A DNA stretch of 64,000 bases, taken from NCBI GenBank assembly GCA_934525675.1, contig CAKSZH010000006.1, positions 60,551 through 124,550 on the forward strand, read 5' to 3'. A model generated the notes under the pieces. The model worked only from the letters and a program-made list of their open reading frames with translations. It searched no databases and was not told the DNA's origin. Origin of the DNA: an uncultured Eubacteriales bacterium (GTDB lineage: Bacteria > Bacillota > Clostridia > Oscillospirales > CAG-272). The translations under genes and the position numbers were made by a program. This document shows positions 25,142 to 33,804 of this stretch, one piece after another. The first letter of the stretch is position 1. Each line of letters starts with the position of its first letter.

Positions 25142-25993
25142 ATGAAACAGGAACTTTTCTCTCTGTCAGAAACCGACCCGAAGGCAACGCTTCTCTCCTA
25201 TCTCCACGAAGAGGACCCCGAAACGAAGCTCCCCACAAGGGGCGCCGTCATTGTCTGCCCCGGCGGGGCATATGAGGTTCTTTGCCCGAGAGAGGGCGAG
25301 CCGGTCGCCATGAACTTTTTTGCCGCAGGCTTTCAGGCGTTTGTCCTGCATTACAGTCTCGGCATGCTGACCGATGCTTATGCACCCGCAAAGCAGGCGG
25401 CAGCGGCGATCCGACTTGTCCGCGAGCACGCAAAGGACTGGAATCTGGACCCCCACCGGGTGTTCATCGCCGGATTCTCCGCCGGCGGACACGTCGCCGG
25501 AAGCGCCGGCGTTTTGTGGGATGCCCCCGAAGTCCGCGCCTCGCTGGGCACCGCGCCGCGCGGCATCGGAAGACCCGACGGCATGATCCTCGCGTATCCC
25601 GTCATCTCCGCGGATCACATTTTCGGGCACCGCTATTCGCTGGTCCACCTTTGCGGGAGGGGCGACCCCTCCGAGGAGGAGCTTGCCCGCTTTTCCCTTG
25701 AAACACACGTGGACAGCACCACCCCGCCGACCTTCCTGTTTCACTGCTGGAATGATTCCGTTGTGTCGGTCAGAAATTCGCTCGTTTTTGCCGGGGCGTT
25801 GCTGGAGCACGGTGTCCCCTGCGAGGCGCACCTGTTCCGCCATGGCGACCACGGCATCTCGCTTGCAACGCCGGAGACCTGCGGTGATCCGACGAGCGCC
25901 GGGTACCCCGACGTAACCCCGTGGATCTCGCTGGCAATCACCTGGGCAAAGCATCTGCCGGACGGGAATTTCCCGGGCGCTTCGGAAAAATGA
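25142..25993 (+). CDS. Alpha/beta hydrolase, BD-FAE/acetylxylan-esterase-like
   Basis: A 283-residue cytoplasmic serine hydrolase without signal peptide; ATACGGAGGTC precedes the ATG at 25142. The oxyanion motif is CPGGAY (39-44), the nucleophile S113 in GFSAGGH (111-117), and the acid and base are in CWNDSVV and GDHGISL. This is the pattern of bifunctional feruloyl/acetyl-xylan esterase-type proteins that deacetylate imported oligosaccharides. The C-terminal helix ends in WAKHLPDGNFPGASEK. A terminator shared with sufB follows. Confidence 0.88.
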   Translation: MKQELFSLSETDPKATLLSYLHEEDPETKLPTRGAVIVCPGGAYEVLCPREGEPVAMNFFAAGFQAFVLHYSLGMLTDAYAPAKQAAAAIRLVREHAKDWNLDPHRVFIAGFSAGGHVAGSAGVLWDAPEVRASLGTAPRGIGRPDGMILAYPVISADHIFGHRYSLVHLCGRGDPSEEELARFSLETHVDSTTPPTFLFHCWNDSVVSVRNSLVFAGALLEHGVPCEAHLFRHGDHGISLATPETCGDPTSAGYPDVTPWISLAITWAKHLPDGNFPGASEK

Positions 25994-26114
25994 TCCCCAG
26001 GGGTAACGTCCCCCCATATTTCCGGGAAATGGTTTACCGGGCAATTGGCAAGCGGTAGTCGCCCTGACGTTTGGCAAAAAGATCTGCCGCTGCCCCGCCG
26101 GGCGCCGCCCCCAA

Positions 26115-26161
26115 AAAGAACAGCTCCGACAGAGCGTGCCGCTCTGCCGGAGCTGTTCTTT
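26115..26161. terminator. Bidirectional terminator
   Basis: AAAGAACAGCTCCG-A-CAGAGCG pairs with CGCTCTG-CCGGAGCTGTTCTTT across a TGC loop, between the convergent hydrolase and suf genes. Confidence 0.9.
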
Positions 26162-26225
26162 ATGAGAATCTGCCTGCGTTTCCCGGAATTCTGCGGGTAC
26201 CAAAGCAACCCGTGCGCCGTTCCCT

Positions 26226-27155
26226 TTACTTGAGGAACCCGTTGACGATCGCTTCCTCCGCCTCTTTTTCGGTCAGCCCCAGCGTCATCAGCTTGATGAG
26301 CTGTTCGCCCGCAATCTTGCCGATTGCCGCCTCGTGAATCAGGCTCGCGTCCACGTGATTTGCGTTGATCTTCGGAATCGCCGACACCGTGCCGTGGTCC
26401 ATGATGATCGCGTCGCATTCGGTGTGCCCGTTCGACTTGTTGTTGCCGTCGATGCAGGACAGGAAACACTGGTGGGAATCCTCCTTGGCGACCGAGCGGG
26501 ACACGACGTGCGTACCGCTGTCCACGCCGTCAAGCGCCACCTGAAAGTCCGTCGTGGCGGTCTGCTTACCGTGGGTCAGAATTTTTTCGTGAATCACAAG
26601 CGTCGCGCGATCGCCGAGCTTTGCGCGCGTCGTGCGGTAGGTGGAATCCACGCCGCCGATCTGCGCCGTTTCCATGTCCATATATCCGCCCTCGGCGATC
26701 TCCACCTCGGTGGTCGGGTTGAGGATCCGCTCGCCGGTCCCCGCGCCCTCGCCGTAGTGCTTTTCGATATACAGCACCTTTGCATTCTTTGCAATATGGA
26801 AGGAATGGATGCCGTCGTGCTCGGACTTCTCCCCGCCGTCGTTGTGGATGCCGCATCCTGCGACAATGGTCACGTCCGCACCCTCGCCGACGTAAAAATC
26901 GTTGTAGACGAGATCGTTCAGCCCCGTTTCGGACAGAATGACGGGAATGTCCACCCGCTCGTTCTTGGTGCCCGGCTTGATGATGATGTCAATCCCCGGC
27001 TTGTCCGTCTTGGTCACGATGTCGATGTTTGCCGTCGTATTGCGCCCAGCCAGTTTTCCGTTGGAGCGGAGGTTGTACGCGCCGGTCGGGATCCCCTCAA
27101 GCCCCGCGATTTCACGGAGCAGGTTTTTCTGCATCTGATTCAGTTCGTTTGCCAT
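26226..27155 (-). CDS. sufB: SufB/SufD-family Fe-S cluster scaffold protein (SmsB-like)
   Basis: The partner of SufC in iron-sulfur cluster assembly. I chose ATG 27155 because GAGGTGAAGGGC precedes it; a GTG 9 nt upstream is less likely. At 309 residues it is far shorter than E. coli SufB (about 495) and consists mainly of the right-handed beta-helix core. The C-terminal signature is intact: HTECDAIIMDHGTVSAIPKI, HEAAIGKIAGEQLIKLMTLGL and EEAIVNGFLK. With only SufC beside it (10 bp away) and no SufS, SufU, SufE or second SufB/D, this looks like the minimal two-gene SufBC/SMS system. Confidence 0.9.
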   Translation of the reverse strand: MANELNQMQKNLLREIAGLEGIPTGAYNLRSNGKLAGRNTTANIDIVTKTDKPGIDIIIKPGTKNERVDIPVILSETGLNDLVYNDFYVGEGADVTIVAGCGIHNDGGEKSEHDGIHSFHIAKNAKVLYIEKHYGEGAGTGERILNPTTEVEIAEGGYMDMETAQIGGVDSTYRTTRAKLGDRATLVIHEKILTHGKQTATTDFQVALDGVDSGTHVVSRSVAKEDSHQCFLSCIDGNNKSNGHTECDAIIMDHGTVSAIPKINANHVDASLIHEAAIGKIAGEQLIKLMTLGLTEKEAEEAIVNGFLK

Positions 27156-27165
27156 GCCCTTCACC

Positions 27166-27885
27166 TCACATCTTTCCGGTCAGCACCGAGCAGGTTTCGG
27201 CGGTCAGAAGCCCCGGAAGAACTTCCTCTCTCTTGCCGTCCCGGATGACCTTGCCGTCCGCCAGCACGATGATACGGTCGGCGATGTTCAGGATGCGCTC
27301 CTGATGGGAAATGATCAGAATGGAGCCGCCCTCTTTTTCATACATTTTTTCAAATACGGCGATAAGGTTCTGGAAGCTCCAGAGGTCGATGCCCGCCTCC
27401 GGCTCGTCGAACACGGTCAGCTTGGTACCTCTCGCCATGACCATGGCAATCTCGATCCGCTTGAGCTCGCCGCCCGACAGACTTGCGTTGACCTCGCGGT
27501 CCACGTAGTCGCGGGCGCAAAGCCCGACCTCGGAGAGGTACGAGCAAACCTCGCCAAGGGTCAGCTTTCTGCCGCTCGCCAGTGTGATGAGGTCGCGGAC
27601 GGTGATTCCCTTGAAGCGGACGGGCTGCTGGAACGCGTAACTGATGCCGCGGCGCGCGCGGTCGGTGATGGATAGGTTCGTGATATCCTCGCCGTCAAGC
27701 AGGATCTTGCCCTCCGAGGGCTGATAAATGCCGCAGATGAGCTTGGCAAGCGTGGATTTGCCGCCGCCGTTGGGTCCGGTGAACGCGACAAAGCGCTCCT
27801 TGATCGCAAGGCTGACGTGACTGATGATCTCTTTTGTTCCGTGCCCGCTCTCAGCGCGGAATGATACGTCCTGTAATTCGAGCAT
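27166..27885 (-). CDS. sufC: Fe-S cluster assembly ATPase SufC
   Basis: ABC-type soluble ATPase that drives conformational change in the SufB/D scaffold. The 239 residues have Walker A GPNGGGKSTLAK, the signature LSGGELKRIEIAMVMA, Walker B KLTVFDEPEAGIDLWS and the switch His in IISHQERI. AAAGGAGTCTT precedes the ATG. First gene of a two-gene operon with sufB. The leader contains a CCGTCCGCC/GGGCGGACGG hairpin (27897-27916). Confidence 0.94.
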   Translation of the reverse strand: MLELQDVSFRAESGHGTKEIISHVSLAIKERFVAFTGPNGGGKSTLAKLICGIYQPSEGKILLDGEDITNLSITDRARRGISYAFQQPVRFKGITVRDLITLASGRKLTLGEVCSYLSEVGLCARDYVDREVNASLSGGELKRIEIAMVMARGTKLTVFDEPEAGIDLWSFQNLIAVFEKMYEKEGGSILIISHQERILNIADRIIVLADGKVIRDGKREEVLPGLLTAETCSVLTGKM

Positions 27886-27941
27886 AAGACTCCTTTCCGT
27901 CCGCCGGGCGGACGGTACCCTCAGTGGTACATACAGAAATC

Positions 27942-27970
27942 AGTATACCACATTTTATGCAGCTTGACAA
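27942..27970 (-). promoter_or_regulatory. sufCB promoter
   Basis: Minus-strand TTGTCA (27965-27970), 17 bp, TATACT (27942-27947). Confidence 0.75.
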
Positions 27971-28187
27971 GGTTCCCCGGAATTTTTCCGTTCCGGGGAA
28001 AAATCGCTCCGCCATCTGCGGATTCCCGGAGAGAGCGGGGAAGTGCGTCCGGGCGGCTTCCCCGGGAACCGATCCCTGTACCGGCACTCGGAACTGCCGT
28101 CCCCCCGCATACCGTGCCGCGGACAATGCTCCGCGGAAAAGCGGTTTTACAAAAACAAAAAGATTGTCCCGAAGCCCCGCCGCCCAC

Positions 28188-28216
28188 TTGCAAAAATCCG
28201 GGGTTTCCTGTATAAT
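28188..28216 (+). promoter_or_regulatory. Amidohydrolase promoter
   Basis: TTGCAA (28188-28193), 17 bp, TATAAT (28211-28216). Confidence 0.8.
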
Positions 28217-28253
28217 AAAGTGGGAATTTTCAAAAAAAGAAAGGCGGCACGCC

Positions 28254-29057
28254 GTGCAGTATCCGGATTTTGAAATCATTGATTTTCATACCCATCCGTT
28301 TGAGGCGGACGCGGACAACATCTGCTCCCACAAGGAGTGCTGCGATATGTCGGAGGAACACATCCTCCGCGACCTTTCCGCCGTCGGCATCCGCCGCTTC
28401 TGCGGTTCTGTCATCCGTGTCGGCAGGGACGTGCGCGACTATCCCACCCCGTGGAGCATGATTCTGGCGCACAACGACGCGGCGCTCCGCCTCCGTGACC
28501 GGTTCGGGGGCAGATACATCCCCGGCTTCCATGTCCACCCCGGCTGTGTGAAAGAATCCATGGAGGAGATCGAACGGATGCACCGGGCGGGCGTAAACCT
28601 CATCGGAGAGCTGGTCCCGTATCTGGACGAATGGGGCACCGGCTACGACGATCCGCGGCTGTCCGGAATTCTGGACCTCGCGGAGGAATACGGCATGGTC
28701 GTCTCGATCCATTCCATGGGCGAGGACGAAATGGACCGGATGGTCAGGGCACACCCCCGCCTCACCGTCGTCGCGGCGCACCCCGGCGAATACGGAGAAT
28801 TTCTCCGCCACATGGAGCGCATGAAATTCAGCGAAAATTATTACCTCGACACCTCCGGCTACGGGATTTTCCGCCACGGGATGCTCCGCCACGCGATCGA
28901 CCTCGTGGGAGCCGAACGCATTCTCTTCGGCTCGGACTACCCGACCTGCAATCCCGCCATGTACGTCGGCGGCGTTCTGCTCGACCCGCTCCTTACGGAC
29001 AGGGAAAAAGAGCTGATCTTCGCGGGCAACGCAAAGCGCCTGCTCGGACTTCACTGA
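28254..29057 (+). CDS. Amidohydrolase_2-family metal-dependent hydrolase
   Basis: I chose the GTG at 28254 (267 residues) because AAAGGCGG lies just upstream, 38 nt after the -10; in-frame ATGs further up lie before the promoter. The TIM-barrel metal ligands are visible: HTH near the start (IIDFHTHPF), histidines in GFHVHPG and VAAHPGEY, and the Asp in LFGSDYP. The family includes decarboxylases and lactonases such as gamma-resorcylate or ACMS decarboxylase, and many uncharacterised members. The next gene, a HAD phosphatase, starts 110 nt later on the same strand. Confidence 0.85.
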   Translation: MQYPDFEIIDFHTHPFEADADNICSHKECCDMSEEHILRDLSAVGIRRFCGSVIRVGRDVRDYPTPWSMILAHNDAALRLRDRFGGRYIPGFHVHPGCVKESMEEIERMHRAGVNLIGELVPYLDEWGTGYDDPRLSGILDLAEEYGMVVSIHSMGEDEMDRMVRAHPRLTVVAAHPGEYGEFLRHMERMKFSENYYLDTSGYGIFRHGMLRHAIDLVGAERILFGSDYPTCNPAMYVGGVLLDPLLTDREKELIFAGNAKRLLGLH

Positions 29058-29167
29058 AAAACGAAAAAAACAATCCCCGTGCCGGGTGCCGGGTCCGAAC
29101 GACAAAAAATCGGATCCGGGAAACCGGAAAATCCGAAACTATATTGCAAAGCCAAGGAACAAACATT

Positions 29168-29932
29168 ATGAAATACCTGATTTTTCTTGATATCGACGGA
29201 ACCATTCTCCCTCCCTGGGGCACCTCCGTTTCCCCCCGCACCGTGGACGGCATCCGCCGTGCCCAGGCAGAGGGGCACAAAGTATTCATCAACTCAGGCA
29301 GAGCCATCGGTATCATACCGAAGGACCTGCTTGACACCGTAAAGCCGGACGGCATCGTCGCCGGGCTCGGCGTGTGGATCCGGGCAGACGGGAAACAGAT
29401 GCTTGCCGAAACCGTTCCGACGGAGGACGTGCTTTTCGCCATGCACTACGGCAGAGAAATCGGCAATACAGTCATTCTGGAAGCGGAAAACGGTTGCATC
29501 GGCATAGGACCCCGCCCGTGGGCGGTGGTGGAGCACAGGGTCAGGACGCCGGAGGAATACCCGGTGCGTTTTCCCGACCTGCGCGTATCCAAAATGACCT
29601 TTTCCGAGCCGCTTCGCCCCGAGGAGGTGCGCGTGCTTGCCGAACGCTTCTCGGTGTTCAGCCACCCGACCTACGCCGAAGTCGGCGTCAAGGGATACAG
29701 CAAGGCGACCGGCATGGAATTGCTCCGCAAATATTACGGTGCCGACCACGCGCACGTTGTGGCGATGGGCGACAGCGACAATGACTCGGAGATGCTCCGC
29801 GCAGCGGGAATCTCGGTCGCTATGGGAAATGCCGTGGACGGCATCCGCGACATTGCGGATTTTGTCACACTCGATTGCCGCGACGGCGGCGTCGGCTACG
29901 CGATCGAACAACTGGTACTCGGCAAGGAGTAA
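29168..29932 (+). CDS. Cof-type HAD-IIB phosphatase
   Basis: A 254-residue haloacid-dehalogenase phosphatase. Motif I is FLDIDGTI (6-13), motif II is INSGRA, the C2B cap lies between, and motifs III/IV are KGYSKATGM and GDSDNDSEML. Substrates in this family are small sugar phosphates or phospho-cofactors. AAGGAACAAACATT precedes the ATG. It may be co-transcribed with the amidohydrolase. Confidence 0.9.
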   Translation: MKYLIFLDIDGTILPPWGTSVSPRTVDGIRRAQAEGHKVFINSGRAIGIIPKDLLDTVKPDGIVAGLGVWIRADGKQMLAETVPTEDVLFAMHYGREIGNTVILEAENGCIGIGPRPWAVVEHRVRTPEEYPVRFPDLRVSKMTFSEPLRPEEVRVLAERFSVFSHPTYAEVGVKGYSKATGMELLRKYYGADHAHVVAMGDSDNDSEMLRAAGISVAMGNAVDGIRDIADFVTLDCRDGGVGYAIEQLVLGKE

Positions 29933-30237
29933 GCGGCTCGCCGGGGTACCGACCCGCCGGATTAAGCCGGCTCACAGGACGGAGAGAACGCTCTTCCGGA
30001 ACACAACCGCGGGAAACAAGCCCCCGCTCGCGGAATTTCTGCGGCATGCGGGAATCCGAACGAAAATCCCCGCGCGGTGGTACCCGAACACCATGCCGCG
30101 GCGCGGATGCCCGGAAAAGCACCGGTAAAGTTCCTGCAAAAGCGTCGACGGAGCAAGCCGGGCGACGCATGAATTCCGGGTCAGACGCGCAACCACAAAC
30201 AAAAAATCCCCCGGAACCGGGAGAAAGGCAGCATCGT
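29933..30237. other. Intergenic region, no gene seen
   Basis: About 305 bp of GC-rich sequence between the HAD gene and a small unknown gene on the same strand. I see no strong hairpin or promoter in it. Confidence 0.5.
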
Positions 30238-30594
30238 ATGGGCGTTGTCAAAAAAGAAAATACCGCCGCGCTGGCGTTCCGCCGGTACAGGCGGCTCGGG
30301 CTGGATGCCCCCATGCCGACGGAGGACAGATACCGCCGCATCTGCGGACTTTCGGCAAGCGATACCGACCGCGCCGAACTGCTCGCCGTTTGGGAAACGC
30401 TTCACCTGCTCCTCGCGTTTCGGGATGACAGTGCGCTCCGCGCTGTCCGGGCGCTCTGGATGGAGGAGGGCGAAACTGTGTCCGCTTTCTCGCTTGCCGA
30501 CGGTTGCAGTGACCGCGCGACCTTCCGCCGTCTTGCCGCAGTGCGTGACTGCTTCACAAGACTCTGCGGAGAATTTGAAAAAGAAAACCCGTAA
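30238..30594 (+). CDS. Small protein of unknown function
   Basis: 118 residues; GGGAGAAAGG precedes the ATG at 30238. It is basic at the N-terminus (KKENTAALAFRRYRRLG), predicted largely helical, rich in Arg, Ala and Leu, with no signal peptide or membrane segment. I do not recognise a family; a DNA- or RNA-binding helical protein is possible. A strong terminator follows. Confidence 0.6.
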   Translation: MGVVKKENTAALAFRRYRRLGLDAPMPTEDRYRRICGLSASDTDRAELLAVWETLHLLLAFRDDSALRAVRALWMEEGETVSAFSLADGCSDRATFRRLAAVRDCFTRLCGEFEKENP

Positions 30595-30666
30595 ACTGTT
30601 TTCTGTATCAGTCGCCGGGAATCCCGATTCCGGTGGTCAATCACACCGCTCACCGTCAAAAAACAA

Positions 30667-30707
30667 ACCGCCCGGGTCGGCGTTTCCGGAACGCCGACCC
30701 GGGCGGT
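30667..30707. terminator. Strong bidirectional terminator
   Basis: ACCGCCCGGGTCGGCGTT pairs perfectly with AACGCCGACCCGGGCGGT around TCCGG, between the small gene (+) and the GNAT gene (-). Confidence 0.85.
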
Positions 30708-30755
30708 AATCATTGCACAATATCAGGAAACCGCGACATCCCCGGAACGCTCCCG

Positions 30756-31397
30756 TCAGAACGGGTCCTCTTCGCCGAGGCGGTATTCGTAGAGGAAGAA
30801 GGTCGGCTTCGGTTCCATGCCGTCGCCGAGGTCCACCGTTTCGCTCGAAATCTGGCGGAACCCCTGGCGGTTGTAGAATTCGTAGTTGGAGTAGGTGTCC
30901 GTGTACACGAAATAATCCTTTGCCCCGTTTTCCCGGAGGAACGCGTGGAACAGCCGGAGCAGGTCCACCCCCGCGCCGTGTCCGCGGAAACGCTCGTCGG
31001 TCGCAAACAGGCAAAGCTCCCCGTCAAACTGCCCGCGGTGATAGCGGATCAGGTCGTTGTCCGCCCGGGCGATCCGGTGCTCCTCCCGGAGCTCTTTTTG
31101 CCCGTCGTGGTTGAAAAGCATCCGAAACCGCGCAAAATTCCGCGGGAAAAAGTAACGGAGCCGGTGCTTCCACGTGCCGAGTCGGTTACACCTGCCGAGC
31201 AGGAAACTGATGACCGTGCCGTCCGCAATCGCGACCTTGCAAAAGTTGGACTTGGCGAGATATTCATATAAGTAATCGTCGAGAAGCTCCCTCGTGCTGA
31301 CGGCATCCGCGTCATATCCGAAATCCCATGCCTCGTAGATCATGTGCCGGAGTGCGGGGAAATCGCTTTTCTTGAGGTTGCGGCAGAAAATTTCCAT
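30756..31397 (-). CDS. GNAT-family N-acetyltransferase
   Basis: A 213-residue acetyltransferase. I prefer the ATG at 31397 (AAGGA just upstream) over one at 31442 that has no ribosome binding site. The acetyl-CoA loop is ATDERFRGHGAGVDLLRLF (the R/Q-x-x-G-x-G/A motif). The C-terminal region DYFVYTDTYSNYEFYNRQGFRQ is the usual beta-5/beta-6 part. The substrate is unknown. It is divergent from tRNA-Trp. Confidence 0.87.
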   Translation of the reverse strand: MEIFCRNLKKSDFPALRHMIYEAWDFGYDADAVSTRELLDDYLYEYLAKSNFCKVAIADGTVISFLLGRCNRLGTWKHRLRYFFPRNFARFRMLFNHDGQKELREEHRIARADNDLIRYHRGQFDGELCLFATDERFRGHGAGVDLLRLFHAFLRENGAKDYFVYTDTYSNYEFYNRQGFRQISSETVDLGDGMEPKPTFFLYEYRLGEEDPF

Positions 31398-31498
31398 AAG
31401 ATCCTTGATTTCAGCCCCGGAGGGCATCTTTTGTACAGTCATGATAACACATAGCTCACGGCTTGTCAACCGTCGGCGGATTTTTTTTGAAAAAGGGG

Positions 31499-31527
31499 TT
31501 GCAAAAGCATTTTTCATGTGATATAAT
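31499..31527 (+). promoter_or_regulatory. tRNA-Trp promoter
   Basis: TTGCAA (31499-31504), 17 bp, TATAAT (31522-31527), 20 bp before the mature tRNA 5' end. Confidence 0.85.
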
Positions 31528-31546
31528 ACTTTCGTCAAAGAAATAC

Positions 31547-31622
31547 AGGGGTATAGCTCAGCTGGTAGAGTACCGGTCTCCAAAACCGTGGGTCGCGGGT
31601 TCGAATCCTCCTGCCCCTGCCA
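31547..31622 (+). tRNA. tRNA-Trp (anticodon CCA)
   Basis: The acceptor stem AGGGGTA pairs with TGCCCCT. The D arm (GCTCAGCTGGTAGAGT), anticodon loop CTCCAAA with anticodon CCA, and the GGGTTCGAATCC T arm are all present, and CCA is encoded at 31620-31622. One pair in the T stem (second from the outside, C-C) is mismatched. It is a single-gene unit with its own promoter and terminator. Confidence 0.95.
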
Positions 31623-31664
31623 AAAAACAAACGCCCGACACATCGTGTCGGGTGTTTGTTTTTT
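31622..31664 (+). terminator. tRNA-Trp terminator
   Basis: AAAAAACAAACGCCCGACAC pairs with GTGTCGGGTGTTTGTTTTTT around ATC, directly after the CCA end. Confidence 0.92.
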
Positions 31665-31924
31665 CACAGAGGTACACGATGATGAACCCCTCCTTTTCCC
31701 GCTCCGCGGACAAAGGATAGTTTGCGCCGTGCAAAATAAACGCTTCCGGCAAATGCTGTGCGCAAACGGGGTTCAGAATCCTCCTGCCCGTCCGGAAACC
31801 GGTGTCGACACCTCGTGCACAGCGCCCATTCCGTCCCGGAAAGAATAATCGTGAATGTATTCGGGAATTCCTTTCCCCAAACCTGCGTTCTCCTTTGAAA
31901 AAGAGAGCTCACTGACCTGAAAGC
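31665..31924. other. Non-coding stretch with partial tRNA-Trp 3' copy
   Basis: No gene seen. The notable content is a 21-nt near copy of the tRNA-Trp 3' end, described as its own entry. Confidence 0.6.
31769..31789 (+). repeat. Near-perfect copy of the tRNA-Trp 3' part (att-like)
   Basis: GGGTTCAGAATCCTCCTGCCC matches tRNA-Trp positions 31597-31616 (GGGTTCGAATCCTCCTGCCC) with only one inserted A. Direct repeats of a tRNA 3' end are typical attachment-site scars of integrative elements. Confidence 0.6.
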
Positions 31925-33611
31925 TCATTCCCGCGACAGCTCCGCGTCCGACTGTACGTCAGCCTGTCCGATGTGCGAGAGCGAAACACGCGCCGTCGTT
32001 CCGTCCGGGGCTGTAATGAACGTGTTCCCCCGGAAGCACAGTTCCTTGATGTTGTCGAAAATCGCGGCAGCCGCGCCGCCGTCTGCCATGCGGAACGTGT
32101 TGTCCAGCACACGGATGCTTTGGTGGAAGTATCGTCCTTCCTCGGTTGCCGCGCGCCGGGCGCATTCGATCACGGCGCTTCCCCAGAGACCGTGACGGCA
32201 GGTGTCAAACGTACAGTTGCGGATGGTCACGTCGCGTGTGCCGCCCGATTCGAACCAGTATTCGCCATTTGCCTCAAACAGAATGGCGGCGCCGCTGGTA
32301 TGGAAGTCGCAGTCCTCAATGACCGTGCGCCCGCGCGACGCAATCAGCATCCCCCGCGCCCGGTTTCCGCGCACGACATTATGCCGGAAGGTAAGCGACA
32401 CATTGTGCGAAATGTTTTCGACCACCTGTCCCGGCAGTACCGTCGGTTCCGGCGCACGTCCGACTTCCGGCGTCAGCGGCTCCAGCTCCAGACGGATGAC
32501 CTCTGCATTGATGTATTCGACCTCCCGGATCACCCGCTCAACGAACGGAATCAGGGTCTTCTGGTCCAGTACCTGAATGCGGTCGCCCGCGCGGAATATA
32601 CGGATGCCGGTGGCATCCTGATGCATCTCGCGCACAAAGAGGGCGTTCTCCTCCACGCCGATCACGCGCGTGTACATACCGTGGATATTGAGCGCATCGT
32701 CCAATTGTCCCTCGAAAACGCAGTTCTTTCTCCACCGTGACAGAACCGTCGCAGTCCACAAAGTGCGTCGCGTCGGCGATAGCGGAGTAGGCAAGCCCGT
32801 CGGGGCAGTGGGTGTGGAACCCATCCAGCCGGATATCGCGGCTGGTCTGCGCAATGAAGCCCATGCCGTGGCAGGAAAGCACGGTTACGTTGTTGCAGGT
32901 GACGTCCGCCGAATCACAGCAGAAGATCCCCGCACCCATGCGCCGCGCGGCGGAGATTACCAGAATATTCCCGATCGGCGGGTAACGGCGGACACCGCGG
33001 ATACGCAGTTTTCCGTCGGGGAGATACTCGCAGTCCATATCGCGGAGCAGTCCGCTCAGGTTGTGGTCGGCGGTTCCGGGCATGTACTCTCCGGAGTCCC
33101 CCGTAAGCTCCACGTCCAGCTCCACTCCGTAGTTGCAGGTACGGCGCGGCTTGGGGCAGACCAGCTCCCCGCGGCGCACGGCAAACTGCTCCCCGCCCTG
33201 CATGACCTCCGTCTCCACATAGCCGTCGCCATGGGCAACCACGCGCACCTGCATCGCCATGCAGCACGGATTCTCCAGCGTCACGTTCCGCACGGTGACG
33301 CGGCGGGAAGCAAGTATCGCAATATGCGTTGCCTCCCCCGGCAGAATCAACCGGCTGCCGCCGAAATCAATCTCAAAGTCCTCCATGTTTTCGATCAGCA
33401 CGGCAATGCGGTGCGGACCGTTGAAACCGTGGTTGGAAATACACAGATTCCGCTCGGCGCAGAACAAAGGATCCAGTTCGTACTCGCCGGGAACGTCGAA
33501 CAAAAGCCGCCGGGCACCGCGCTCGCGGCAGGCGCCAAGCGCACGGTACAGCCCCAGCGCATGATTGCCGGGAATGTCAAATTCACTGAAATACAGTGTC
33601 AGTTCATTCAT
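31925..33611 (-). pseudogene. GH110-like alpha-1,3-galactosidase-related protein, frameshifted
   Basis: Two overlapping frames form one right-handed beta-helix protein of about 560 residues. The start at 33611 (MNELTLYFSEFD) has AAAGGAAA upstream and no signal peptide. The N-terminal frame runs to DCDGSVTVEK. The other frame resumes at NCVFEGQLDDALNIHG and contains GNRARGMLIASRGRTVIED and YWFESGGTRDVTIRN, sequences I associate with GH110 (alpha-1,3-galactosidases acting on blood-group B and linear alpha-Gal). The break is a tandem AGAA duplication (AGAAAGAA, plus-strand 32724-32731). Removing one copy restores a single frame. It may be a sequencing error, a dead gene or a phase-variable one. 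Confidence 0.8.
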
Positions 33612-33804
33612 TTCATTTTCCTTTCTCCGGAGGTGCAACCCGAGGAAGCTTCCCAATCTCTGATGACAATTGAAAAAATCAGGGCTGTCATAAAAAGGAT
33701 TTCACTCCCATAGCGACAGCCCCAAAGGCTAAACAGTATGTTCCCGCGGGAAAAGCGAAAAACAGGCGGTTCTCCCCGCGCCGGAAAAGAATTCCGGTAT
33801 GAGG

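Larger units (their letters stand above)
27886..28253. other. Divergent intergenic region sufC / amidohydrolase
   Basis: Holds the sufC promoter on the minus strand and the amidohydrolase promoter on the plus strand about 220 bp apart, plus a short hairpin in the sufC leader. No gene seen. Confidence 0.7.
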
